Assembly: GCA_964036665.1 (NCBI GenBank)
Contig: OZ038528.1
Location: 10,298,501 to 10,362,500, forward strand
DNA length: 64,000 nt
Direction of reading: 5' to 3'
Source: Gordius sp. MW1
Taxonomy: Eukaryota > Nematomorpha > Gordioida > Gordea > Gordiidae
The position numbers and the translations under genes are program-made. Below, in pieces: positions 50,001 through 61,383 of the stretch (positions within the stretch are counted from its first letter, which is position 1; every line of letters begins with the position of its first letter). The notes under the pieces are model-generated. The model saw nothing but the letters and a program-made list of their open reading frames with translations. It made no database searches and was not told the DNA's origin.

Positions 50001-53000
50001 TGAAAGTTTTCGATATCAGAGGTGAATTCCGTAAAAAAAAATTTTTTTGATCAGTCATCAAAAATTATTAACTTTAAATCACGATCGCATAGAGCTTGTT
50101 TCACAAAAACTAGAGACACGCTTAGAAAGCGATATTGAAACTATCTAAACGCAACACGAAAATCTTAATTTCTCTCCTAAAACTTCGCCTCGTGCAAAAA
50201 TTCTTATCGAGATTCTAACAAGGACATAATGCTAAGAATAATTCCTAACTTTTTAAGATTTTTTCAGCCCCCTTTCGAAAGAATATGAAAAATAATATTT
50301 TTTTCGACCTCAAATATTTTTCATTTTTTTGGTTCAACCATATCGCCCCCATGAAAGTTTTCGATATCAGAGGTGAATTCCGTAAAAAAACATTTTTGAT
50401 CAGTTATCAAAAATTATTAACTTTAAATCACGATCGCATAAAGCCTGTTTCACAAAAACTAGAGACACGCTTAGAAAGCGATATTGAAACAATCTAAAAG
50501 CAACACGAAAATCTTAATTTCCTTCAATCTAAAACTTCCCCTTGTGCAAAAATTCTTATCGAGATTCTAACAAGGACATAATGCTAAGAATATTTACTGA
50601 CTTTTATAGATTTTTTCAGCCCCCTTTCGAAAGAATATGAAAAATAATATTATTTTCGACCTCAAAATATTTTCAATTTTTTCGTTTCAACCAAATCGCC
50701 CCCATGAAAGTTTTCGATATCAGAGGTGAGTTCCGTAAAAAAAAATTTTTTATCAAAAATTATTATTTTTAAATCACGATCTCATAGAGCTTGTTTCACA
50801 AAAACTAGAGACACGCTTAGAAAGCGATATTGAAACAATCTAAACGCAACACGAAATTGTTAATTTCTCTCAATCTAAAACTTGGCCTCGTGAAAATTTC
50901 TTATCGAGATTTCTAACAAGGACATAATGCGAATATTTACTGACTTTTAAAGATTTTTTCAGCCCCCTTTCGAAAGAATATGAAAAATAAATTTTTTTCG
51001 ACCTCAAAATTTTTTCATTTTTTTCGTTTCAACCATATCGCCCCCATTAAAGTTTTCGATATCAGAGGTGAATTACGTAAAAAAAATTTTTTTGATCAGT
51101 CATCAAAAATTATTAACTTTAAATCACGATCGCATAGAGCTTGTTTCACAAAAACTAGAGACACGCTTAGAAAGCGATATTGAAACAATCTAAAAGCAAC
51201 ACGAAAATCTTAATTTCCTTCAATCTAAAACTTCCCCTTGTGCAAAAATTCTTATCGAGATTTTAACAAGGACATAATGCTAAGAATATTTACTGACTTT
51301 TAAAGATTTTTTCAGCCCCCTTTCGAAAGAATATGATAAATAAATTTTTTTCGACCTCAGAATTTTTTCATTTTTTTCCTTTCAACCATATCGCCCCCAT
51401 GAAAGTTTTCGATATCAGAGGTGAATTCCGTAAAAAAAATTTTTTTTGATCAGTCATCAAAAATTATTAACTTTAAATCACGATCGCATAGAGCTTGTTT
51501 CACAAAAACTAGAGACACGCTTAGAAAGCGATATTGAAACTATCTAAACGCAACACGAAAATCTTAATTTCTCTCCTAAAACTTCGCCTCGTGCAAAAAT
51601 TCTTATCGAGATTCTAACAAGGACATAATGCTAAGAATAATTCCTAACTTTTAAAGATTTTTTCAGCCCCCTTTCGAAAGAATATGAAAAATAATATTTT
51701 TTTCGACCTCAAATTTTTTTCATTTTTTTGGTTCAACCATATCGCCCCCATGAAAGTTTTCGATATCAGAGGTGAATTCCGTAAAAAAACATTTTTGATC
51801 AGTTATCAAAAATTATTAACTTTAAATCACGATCGCATAAAGCCTGTTTCACAAAAACTAGAGACACGCTTAGAAAGCGATATTGAAACAATCTAAACGC
51901 AACACGAAAGTGTTAATTTCTCTCAATCTAAAACTTGGCCTCGTGCAAAATTTCTTATCGAGATTCTAACAAGGACATTATGCTAAGAATATTTACTGAC
52001 TTTTAAAGATTTTTTCAGCCCCCTTTCGAAAGAATATGAAAAATAAATTTTTTTCGACCTCAAATTTATTTCGTTTCAACCATATCGCCCCCATGAAAGT
52101 TTTCGATTTCAGAGGTGAATTCCGTAAAAATATTTTTTTTGATCAGTCATCAAAAATTATTAACTTTAAATCAGGATCGCATAGAGCTTGTTTCTCAAAA
52201 ACAAGAGACACGCTTAGAAAGCGATATTGAAACTATCTAAACGCAACACGAAAATCTTAATTTCTCTCCTAAAACTTCGCCTCGTGCAAAAATTCTTATC
52301 GAGATTCTAACAAGGACATAATGCTAAGAATATTTACTAACTTTTAAAGATTTTTTCAGCCCCCTTTCGAAAGAATATGAAAAATAATATTTTTTTCGAC
52401 CTCAAAATTTTTTCAATTTTTTCGTTCAACCATATCGCCCCCATGAAAGTTTTCGATATCAGAGGTGAATTCCGTAAAAAAAAATTTTTGATCAGTCATC
52501 AAAAATTATTAACTTTAAATCACGATCGTGTTTCACAAAAACTAGAGACACGCTTAGAAAGCGATATTGAAACAATCTAAACGCAACACGAAAGTGTTAA
52601 TTTCTCTCAATCTAAAACTTGGCCTCGTGCAAAATTTCTTATCGAGATTCTAACAAGGACATAATGCTAAGAATATTTACTGACTTTTAAAGATTTTTTC
52701 AGCCCCCTTTCGAAAGAATATGAAAAATAATATTTTTTTCGACCTCAAAATTTTTTCATTTTTTTCGTTCAACCATATCGCCCCCATGAAAGTTTTCGAT
52801 ATCAGAGGTGAATTCCGTAAAAAAAATTTTTTTGATCAGTCATCAAAAAAATATTAACTTTAAATCACAATCGCATAGAGCTTGTTTCACAAAAACTAGA
52901 GACACGCTTAGAAAGCGATATTGAAACTATCTAAACGCAACACGAAAATCTTAATTTCTCCCCTAAAACTTCGCCCCGTGCAAAAATTCTTATCGAGATT

Positions 53001-56000
53001 CTAACAAGGACATAATGCTCAGAATATTTCCTAACTTTTAAAGATTTTTTCAGCCCCCTTTCGAAAGAATATGAAAAATAATATTTTTTTCGACCTCAAA
53101 ATTTTTTCATTTTTTTCGTTCAACCATATCGCCCCCATGAAAGTTTTCGATATCAGAGGTGAATTCCGTAAAAAAAAATTTTTTGATCAATCATCAAAAA
53201 TTATTAACTTTAAATCACGATCGTGTTTCACAGAAACTAGAGACACGCTTAGAAAGCGATATTGAAACAATCTAAACGCAACACGAAAATCTTAATTTCC
53301 TTCAATCTAAAACTTCCCTTCGTGCAAAAATTCTTATCGAGATTCTAACAAGGACATAATGCTAAGAATATCTACTGACTTTTAAAGATTTTTTCAGCTC
53401 CCTTTCGAAAGAATATGCAAAATAATATTTTTTCGACCTCAAAATTTTTTCATTTTTTTTGTTTCAACCATATCGCCCCCATGAAAGTTTTCGATATCAG
53501 AGGTGAATTCCGTAAAAAAAAATTTTTTTGGTCAGTCATCAAAAATTATTAACTTTAAATCACGATCGCATAGAGCTTGTTTCACAAAAACTAGAGACAC
53601 GCATAGAAAGCGATATTGAAACAATCTAAAAGCAAGACGAAAATCTTAATTTCCTTCAATCTAAAACTTCCCCTTGTGCTAAAATTCTTATCGAGATTTT
53701 AACAAGGACATAATGCTAAGAATATTTACTGACTTTTAAAGATTTTTTCAGCCCCCTTTCGAAAGAATATGAAAAATAATATTTTTTTCGACCTCAAAAT
53801 TTTTCCATTTTTTTCGTTCAACCATATCGCCCCCATGAAAGTTTTCGATATCAGAGGTGAATTCCGTAAAAAAAATTTTTTGATCAGTCATCAAAAATTA
53901 TTTACAATAAAATAACGATCGCGTAGAGCTTGTTTCACAAAAACTAGAGACACGCTTAGAAAGCGATATTGAAACAATCTAAACGCAACACAATGTTAAT
54001 TTCTCTCAATCTGAAACTTGGCTTCGTGCAAAATTTCTTATCGAGATTCTAGCAAGGACATAATGCTAAGAATATTTACTGTCTTTTAAAGATTTTTTCA
54101 GCCCCCTTTCGAAAGAATATGAAAAATAATATTTTTTTCGACCTCAAAATTTTTTCATTTTTTTCGTTCAACCATATCGCCCCCATGAAAGTTTTCGATA
54201 TCAGAGGTGAATTCCGTAAAAAAAAATTTTTTGATCAGTCATCAAAAATTATTAACTTTAAATCACGATCGTGTTTCACAGAAACTAGAGACACGCTTAG
54301 AAAGCGATATTGAAACAATCTAAACGCAACACGAAAGTGTTAATTTCTCTCAATCTAAAACTTGGCCTCGTGCAGAATTTCTTATCGAGATTCTAACAAG
54401 GACATAATGCTAAGAATATTTACTGACTTTTAAAGATTTTTTCAGCCCCCTTTCGAAAGAATATGAAAAATAATATTTTTTTCGACCTCAAAATTTTTTC
54501 ATTTTTTTGGTTCAACCATATCGCCCCCATGAAAGTTTTCGATATCAGAGGTGAATTCCGTAAAAAAAAATTTTTTTGATCAGTCATCAAAAATTATTAA
54601 CTTTAAATCACGATCGCATAGAGCTTGTTTCACAAAAACTAGAGACACGCTTAGAAAGCGATATTGAAACTATCTAAACGCAACACGAAAATCTTAATTT
54701 CTCTCCTAAAACTTCGCCTCGTGCAAAAATTCTTATCGAGATTCTAACAAGGACATAATGCTAAGAATAATTCCTAACTTTTTAAGATTTTTTCAGCCCC
54801 CTTTCGAAAGAATATGAAAAATAATATTTTTTTCGACCTCAAATATTTTTCATTTTTTTGGTTCAACCATATCGCCCCCATGAAAGTTTTCGATATCAGA
54901 GGTGAATTCCGTAAAAAAACATTTTTGATCAGTTATCAAAAATTATTAACTTTAAATCACGATCGCATAAAGCCTGTTTCACAAAAACTAGAGACACGCT
55001 TAGAAAGCGATATTGAAACAATCTAAAAGCAACACGAAAATCTTAATTTCCTTCAATCTAAAACTTCCCCTTGTGCAAAAATTCTTATCGAGATTCTAAC
55101 AAGGACATAATGCTAAGAATATTTACTGACTTTTATAGATTTTTTCAGCCCCCTTTCGAAAGAATATGAAAAATAATATTATTTTCGACCTCAAAATATT
55201 TTCAATTTTTTCGTTTCAACCAAATCGCCCCCATGAAAGTTTTCGATATCAGAGGTGAGTTCCGTAAAAAAAAATTTTTTATCAAAAATTATTATTTTTA
55301 AATCACGATCTCATAGAGCTTGTTTCACAAAAACTAGAGACACGCTTAGAAAGCGATATTGAAACAATCTAAACGCAACACGAAATTGTTAATTTCTCTC
55401 AATCTAAAACTTGGCCTCGTGAAAATTTCTTATCGAGATTTCTAACAAGGACATAATGCGAATATTTACTGACTTTTAAAGATTTTTTCAGCCCCCTTTC
55501 GAAAGAATATGAAAAATAAATTTTTTTCGACCTCAAAATTTTTTCATTTTTTTCGTTTCAACCATATCGCCCCCATTAAAGTTTTCGATATCAGAGGTGA
55601 ATTACGTAAAAAAATTTTTTTTGATCAGTCATCAAAAATTATTAACTTTAAATCACGATCGCATAGAGCTTGTTTCACAAAAACTAGAGACACGCTTAGA
55701 AAGCGATATTGAAACAATCTAAAAGCAACACGAAAATCTTAATTTCCTTCAATCTAAAACTTCCCCTTGTGCAAAAATTCTTATCGAGATTTTAACAAGG
55801 ACATAATGCTAAGAATATTTACTGACTTTTAAAGATTTTTTCAGCCCCCTTTCGAAAGAATATGATAAATAAATTTTTTTCGACCTCAGAATTTTTTCAT
55901 TTTTTTCCTTTCAACCATATCGCCCCCATGAAAGTTTTCGATATCAGAGGTGAATTCCGTAAAAAAAATTTTTTTTGATCAGTCATCAAAAATTATTAAC

Positions 56001-57270
56001 TTTAAATCACGATCGCATAGAGCTTGTTTCACAAAAACTAGAGACACGCTTAGAAAGCGATATTGAAACTATCTAAACGCAACACGAAAATCTTAATTTC
56101 TCTCCTAAAACTTCGCCTCGTGCAAAAATTCTTATCGAGATTCTAACAAGGACATAATGCTAAGAATAATTCCTAACTTTTAAAGATTTTTTCAGCCCCC
56201 TTTCGAAAGAATATGAAAAATAATATTTTTTTCGACCTCAAATTTTTTTCATTTTTTTGGTTCAACCATATCGCCCCCATGAAAGTTTTCGATATCAGAG
56301 GTGAATTCCGTAAAAAAACATTTTTGATCAGTTATCAAAAATTATTAACTTTAAATCACGATCGCATAAAGCCTGTTTCACAAAAACTAGAGACACGCTT
56401 AGAAAGCGATATTGAAACAATCTAAACGCAACACGAAAGTGTTAATTTCTCTCAATCTAAAACTTGGCCTCGTGCAAAATTTCTTATCGAGATTCTAACA
56501 AGGACATTATGCTAAGAATATTTACTGACTTTTAAAGATTTTTTCAGCCCCCTTTCGAAAGAATATGAAAAATAAATTTTTTTCGACCTCAAATTTATTT
56601 CGTTTCAACCATATCGCCCCCATGAAAGTTTTCGATTTCAGAGGTGAATTCCGTAAAAATATTTTTTTTGATCAGTCATCAAAAATTATTAACTTTAAAT
56701 CAGGATCGCATAGAGCTTGTTTCTCAAAAACAAGAGACACGCTTAGAAAGCGATATTGAAACTATCTAAACGCAACACGAAAATCTTAATTTCTCTCCTA
56801 AAACTTCGCCTCGTGCAAAAATTCTTATCGAGATTCTAACAAGGACATAATGCTAAGAATATTTACTAACTTTTAAAGATTTTTTCAGCCCCCTTTCGAA
56901 AGAATATGAAAAATAATATTTTTTTCGACCTCAAAATTTTTTCAATTTTTTCGTTCAACCATATCGCCCCCATGAAAGTTTTCGATATCAGAGGTGAATT
57001 CCGTAAAAAAAAATTTTTGATCAGTCATCAAAAATTATTAACTTTAAATCACGATCGTGTTTCACAAAAACTAGAGACACGCTTAGAAAGCGATATTGAA
57101 ACAATCTAAACGCAACACGAAAGTGTTAATTTCTCTCAATCTAAAACTTGGCCTCGTGCAAAATTTCTTATCGAGATTCTAACAAGGACATAATGCTAAG
57201 AATATTTACTGACTTTTAAAGATTTTTTCAGCCCCCTTTCGAAAGAATATGAAAAATAATATTTTTTTCG
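42639..57270. repeat. 13-monomer higher-order repeat, 4529-bp period, about 3.2 copies
   Basis: Copy 1 (42639-47154) has starts at 42639, 42991, 43332, 43675, 44026, 44370, 44724, 45074, 45405, 45756, 46108, 46451 and 46804. Copy 2 (47155-51683) has 47155, 47507, 47848, 48191, 48542, 48886, 49240, 49590, 49934, 50285, 50637, 50980 and 51333. Copy 3 (51684-56212) has 51684, 52036, 52377, 52720, 53071, 53415, 53769, 54119, 54463, 54814, 55166, 55509 and 55862. Partial copy 4 has 56213, 56565, 56906 and the start of 57249. Copies 2 and 3 are 4529 bp; copy 1 is 4516 bp because of a 13-bp deletion after 45208. Copies 2 and 3 share GTGCAGAATTTC (near 49841 and 54370), where copy 1 has GTGCAAAATTTC. 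The only difference I noticed between copies 2 and 3 is A8T7 versus A7T8 (51079-51093 and 55608-55622). Confidence 0.95.
45074..45404. repeat. 13-mer monomer with a private 13-bp deletion
   Basis: AAATTATT (ending at 45208) is joined directly to GATCGTG, omitting AACTTTAAATCAC. The equivalent units at 49590 and 54119 are complete. The deletion explains the whole length difference between copy 1 and copies 2 and 3 of the 13-mer. Confidence 0.92.
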
Positions 57271-58606
57271 ACCTCAAATTTTTTTCGTTTCAACCATATC
57301 GCCCCCATGAAAGTTTTCGATTTCAGAGGTGAATTCCGTAAAAATATTTTTTTTGATCAGTCATCAAAAATTATTAACTTTAAATCAGGATCGCATAGAG
57401 CTTGTTTCTCAAAAACTAGAGACACGCTTAGAAAGCGATATTGAAACTATCTAAACGCAACACGAAAATCTTAATTTCTCTCCTAAAACTTCGCCTCGTG
57501 CAAAAATTCTTATCGAGATTCTAACAAGGACATAATGCTAAGAATATTTACTAACTTTTAAAGATTTTTTCAGCCCCCTTTCAAGAATATGAAAAATAAA
57601 TTTTTTTAGACCTCAAATTTTTTTCGTTTCAACCATATCGCCCCCATGAAAGTTTTCGATATCAGAGGTGAATTCCGTAAAAAAAAATTTTTGATCAGTC
57701 ATCAAAAATTATTAACTTTAAATCACGATCGTGTTTCACAAAAACTAGAGACACGCTTAGAAAGCGATATTGAAACAATCTAAACGCAACACGAAAGTGT
57801 TAATTTCTCTCAATCTAAAACTTGGCCTCGTGCAAAATTTCTTATCGAGATTCTAACAAGGACATAATGCTAAGAATATTTACTGACTTTTAAAGATTTT
57901 TTCAGCCCCCTTTCGAAAGAATATGAAAAATAATATTTTTTTCGACCTCAAATTTTTTTCGTTTCAACCATATCGCCCCCATGAAAGTTTTCGATTTCAG
58001 AGGTGAATTCCGTAAAAATATTTTTTTTGATCAGTCATCAAAAATTATTAACTTTAAATCAGGATCGCATAGAGCTTGTTTCTCAAAAACTAGAGACACG
58101 CTTAGAAAGCGATATTGAAACTATCTAAACGCAACACGAAAATCTTAATTTCTCTCCTAAAACTTCGCCTCGTGCAAAAATTCTTATCGAGATTCTAACA
58201 AGGACATAATGCTAAGAATATTTACTAACTTTTAAAGATTTTTTCAGCCCCCTTTCAAGAATATGAAAAATAAATTTTTTTAGACCTCAAATTTTTTTCG
58301 TTTCAACCATATCGCCCCCATGAAAGTTTTCGATATCAGAGGTGAATTCCGTAAAAATATTTTTTTTGATCAGTCATCAAAAATTATTAACTTTAAATCA
58401 CGATCTCATAGAGCTTGTTTCACAAAAACTAGAGACACGCTTAGAAAGCGATATTGAAACAATCTAAACGCAACACGAAAGTGTTAATTTCTCTCAATCT
58501 AAAACTTGGCCTCGTGCAAAATTTCTTATCGAGATTCTAACAAGGACATTATGCTAAGAATATTTACTGACTTTTAAAGATTTTTTCAGCCCCCTTTCGA
58601 AAGAAT
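57249..58606. repeat. 674-bp dimer repeat of hybrid monomers
   Basis: Starts are 57249, 57589, 57923 and 58263; 57249/57923 and 57589/58263 are each 674 bp apart. The first of each pair joins a class A start (AATAATATTTTTTTCG) to a class B remainder. The second is preceded by the shortened CCCCCTTTCAAGAATATG and has the AGACCTC head. The second members diverge after GAATTCCGTAAA: 57589 carries the GATCGTG middle, 58263 the CTCATAGAGC middle. This dimer interrupts the 13-mer, whose fourth copy stops at about 57270. Confidence 0.88.
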
Positions 58607-61383
58607 ATGAAAAATAATATTTTTTTCGACCTCAAAATTTTTTCATTTTTTTCGTTCAACCATATCGCCCCCATGAAAGTTTTCGATATCAGAGGTGAAT
58701 TCCGTAAAAAAAAATTTTTTGATAAGTCATCAAAAATTATTAACTTTAAATCACGATCGTGTTTCACAGAAACTAGAGACACGCTTAGAAAGCGATATTG
58801 AAACAATCTAAACGCAACACGAAAATCTTAATTTCCTTCAATCTAAAACTTCCCTTCGTGCAAAAATTCTTATCGAGATTCTAACAAGGACATAATGCTA
58901 AGAATAATTCCTAACTTTTAAAGATTTTTTCAGCCCCCTTTCGAAAGAATATGAAAAATAATATTTTTTTCGACCTCAAATTTTTTTCATTTTTTTGGTT
59001 CAACCATATCGCCCCCATGAAAGTTTTCGATATCAGAGGTGAATTCCGTAAAAAAACATTTTTGATCAGTTATCAAAAATTATTAACTTTAAATCACGAT
59101 CGCATAAAGCCTGTTTCACAAAAACTAGAGACACGCTTAGAAAGCGATATTGAAACAATCTAAACGCAACACGAAAGTGTTAATTTCTCTCAATCTAAAA
59201 CTTGGCCTCGTGCAAAATTTCTTATCGAGATTCTAACAAGGACATTATGCTAAGAATATTTACTGACTTTTAAAGATTTTTTCAGCCCCCTTTCGAAAGA
59301 ATATGAAAAATAAATTTTTTTCGACCTCAAATTTTTTTCGTTTCAACCATATCGCCCCCATGAAAGTTTTCGATTTCAGAGGTGAATTCCGTAAAAATAT
59401 TTTTTTTGATCAGTCATCAAAAATTATTAACTTTAAATCAGGATCGCATAGAGCTTGTTTCTCAAAAACAAGAGACACGCTTAGAAAGCGATATTGAAAC
59501 TATCTAAACGCAACACGAAAATCTTAATTTCTCTCCTAAAACTTCGCCTCGTGCAAAAATTCTTATCGAGATTCTAACAAGGACATAATGCTAAGAATAT
59601 TTACTAACTTTTAAAGATTTTTTCAGCCCCCTTTCGAAAGAATATGAAAAATAATATTTTTTTCGACCTCAAAATTTTTTCAATTTTTTCGTTCAACCAT
59701 ATCGCCCCCATGAAAGTTTTCGATATCAGAGGTGAATTCCGTAAAAAAAAATTTTTGATCAGTCATCAAAAATTATTAACTTTAAATCACGATCGTGTTT
59801 CACAAAAACTAGAGACACGCTTAGAAAGCGATATTGAAACAATCTAAACGCAACACGAAAGTGTTAATTTCTCTCAATCTAAAACTTGGCCTCGTGCAAA
59901 ATTTCTTATCGAGATTCTAACAAGGACATAATGCTAAGAATATTTACTGACTTTTAAAGATTTTTTCAGCCCCCTTTCGAAAGAATATGAAAAATAATAT
60001 TTTTTTCGACCTCAAAATTTTTTCATTTTTTTCGTTCAACCATATCGCCCCCATGAAAGTTTTCGATATCAGAGGTGAATTCCGTAAAAAAAATTTTTTT
60101 GATCAGTCATCAAAAAAATATTAACTTTAAATCACAATCGCATAGAGCTTGTTTCACAAAAACTAGAGACACGCTTAGAAAGCGATATTGAAACTATCTA
60201 AACGCAACACGAAAATCTTAATTTCTCCCCTAAAACTTCGCCCCGTGCAAAAATTCTTATCGAGATTCTAACAAGGACATAATGCTCAGAATATTTCCTA
60301 ACTTTTAAAGATTTTTTCAGCCCCCTTTCGAAAGAATATGAAAAATAATATTTTTTTCGACCTCAAAATTTTTTCATTTTTTTCGTTCAACCATATCGCC
60401 CCCATGAAAGTTTTCGATATCAGAGGTGAATTCCGTAAAAAAAAATTTTTTGATCAGTCATCAAAAATTATTAACTTTAAATCACGATCGTGTTTCACAG
60501 AAACTAGAGACACGCTTAGAAAGCGATATTGAAACAATCTAAACGCAACACGAAAATCTTAATTTCCTTCAATCTAAAACTTCCCTTCGTGCAAAAATTC
60601 TTATCGAGATTCTAACAAGGACATAATGCTAAGAATATCTACTGACTTTTAAAGATTTTTCAGCTCCCTTTCGAAAGAATATGCAAAATAATATTTTTTC
60701 GACCTCAAAATTTTTTCATTTTTTTTGTTTCAACCATATCGCCCCCATGAAAGTTTTCGATATCAGAGGTGAATTCCGTAAAAAAAAATTTTTTTGGTCA
60801 GTCATCAAAAATTATTAACTTTAAATCACGATCGCATAGAGCTTGTTTCACAAAAACTAGAGACACGCATAGAAAGCGGTATTGAAACAATCTAAAAGCA
60901 AGACGAAAATCTTAATTTCCTTCAATCTAAAACTTCCCCTTGTGCTAAAATTCTTATCGAGATTTTAACAAGGACATAATGCTAAGAATATTTACTGACT
61001 TTTAAAGATTTTTTCAGCCCCCTTTCGAAAGAATATGAAAAATAATATTTTTTTCGACCTCAAAATTTTTCCATTTTTTTCGTTCAACCATATCGCCCCC
61101 ATGAAAGTTTTCGATATCAGAGGTGAATTCCGTAAAAAAAATTTTTTGATCAGTCATCAAAAATTATTAACTTTAAATCACGATCGCGTAGAGCTTGTTT
61201 CACAAAAACTAGAGACACGCTTAGAAAGCGATATTGAAACAATCTAAACGCATCACAATGTTAATTTCTCTCAATCTGAAACTTGGCTTCGTGCAAAATT
61301 TCTTATCGAGATTCTAGCAAGGACATAATGCTAAGAATATTTACTGTCTTTTAAAGATTTTTTCAGCCCTCTTTCGAAAGAAT
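58607..61383. repeat. Seven-monomer stretch of the 13-mer HOR, plus one bridging unit
   Basis: The unit at 58607 is a 44026-like monomer with GATAAGTCATC and the tail AATAATTCCTAAC. From 58951 the order of the 13-mer resumes: 58951, 59303, 59644, 59987, 60338, 60681 and 61035 match 51684, 52036, 52377, 52720, 53071, 53415 and 53769 at 7266-7267 bp. 60681 is preceded by one T fewer (GATTTTTCAGCTCCC). 61035 keeps the ordinary TTAACTTTAAATCACG, where the 13-mer copies have TTTACAATAAAATAACG. The match to the 13-mer stops after 61035. Confidence 0.88.

Noticed and set aside
58564-58806. Minus-strand open frames (23892-24086, 34999-35217, 58564-58806)
   Set aside because: They are the reverse reading of ordinary monomers, stay open only where particular indels remove stops, and are not kept in neighbouring copies.
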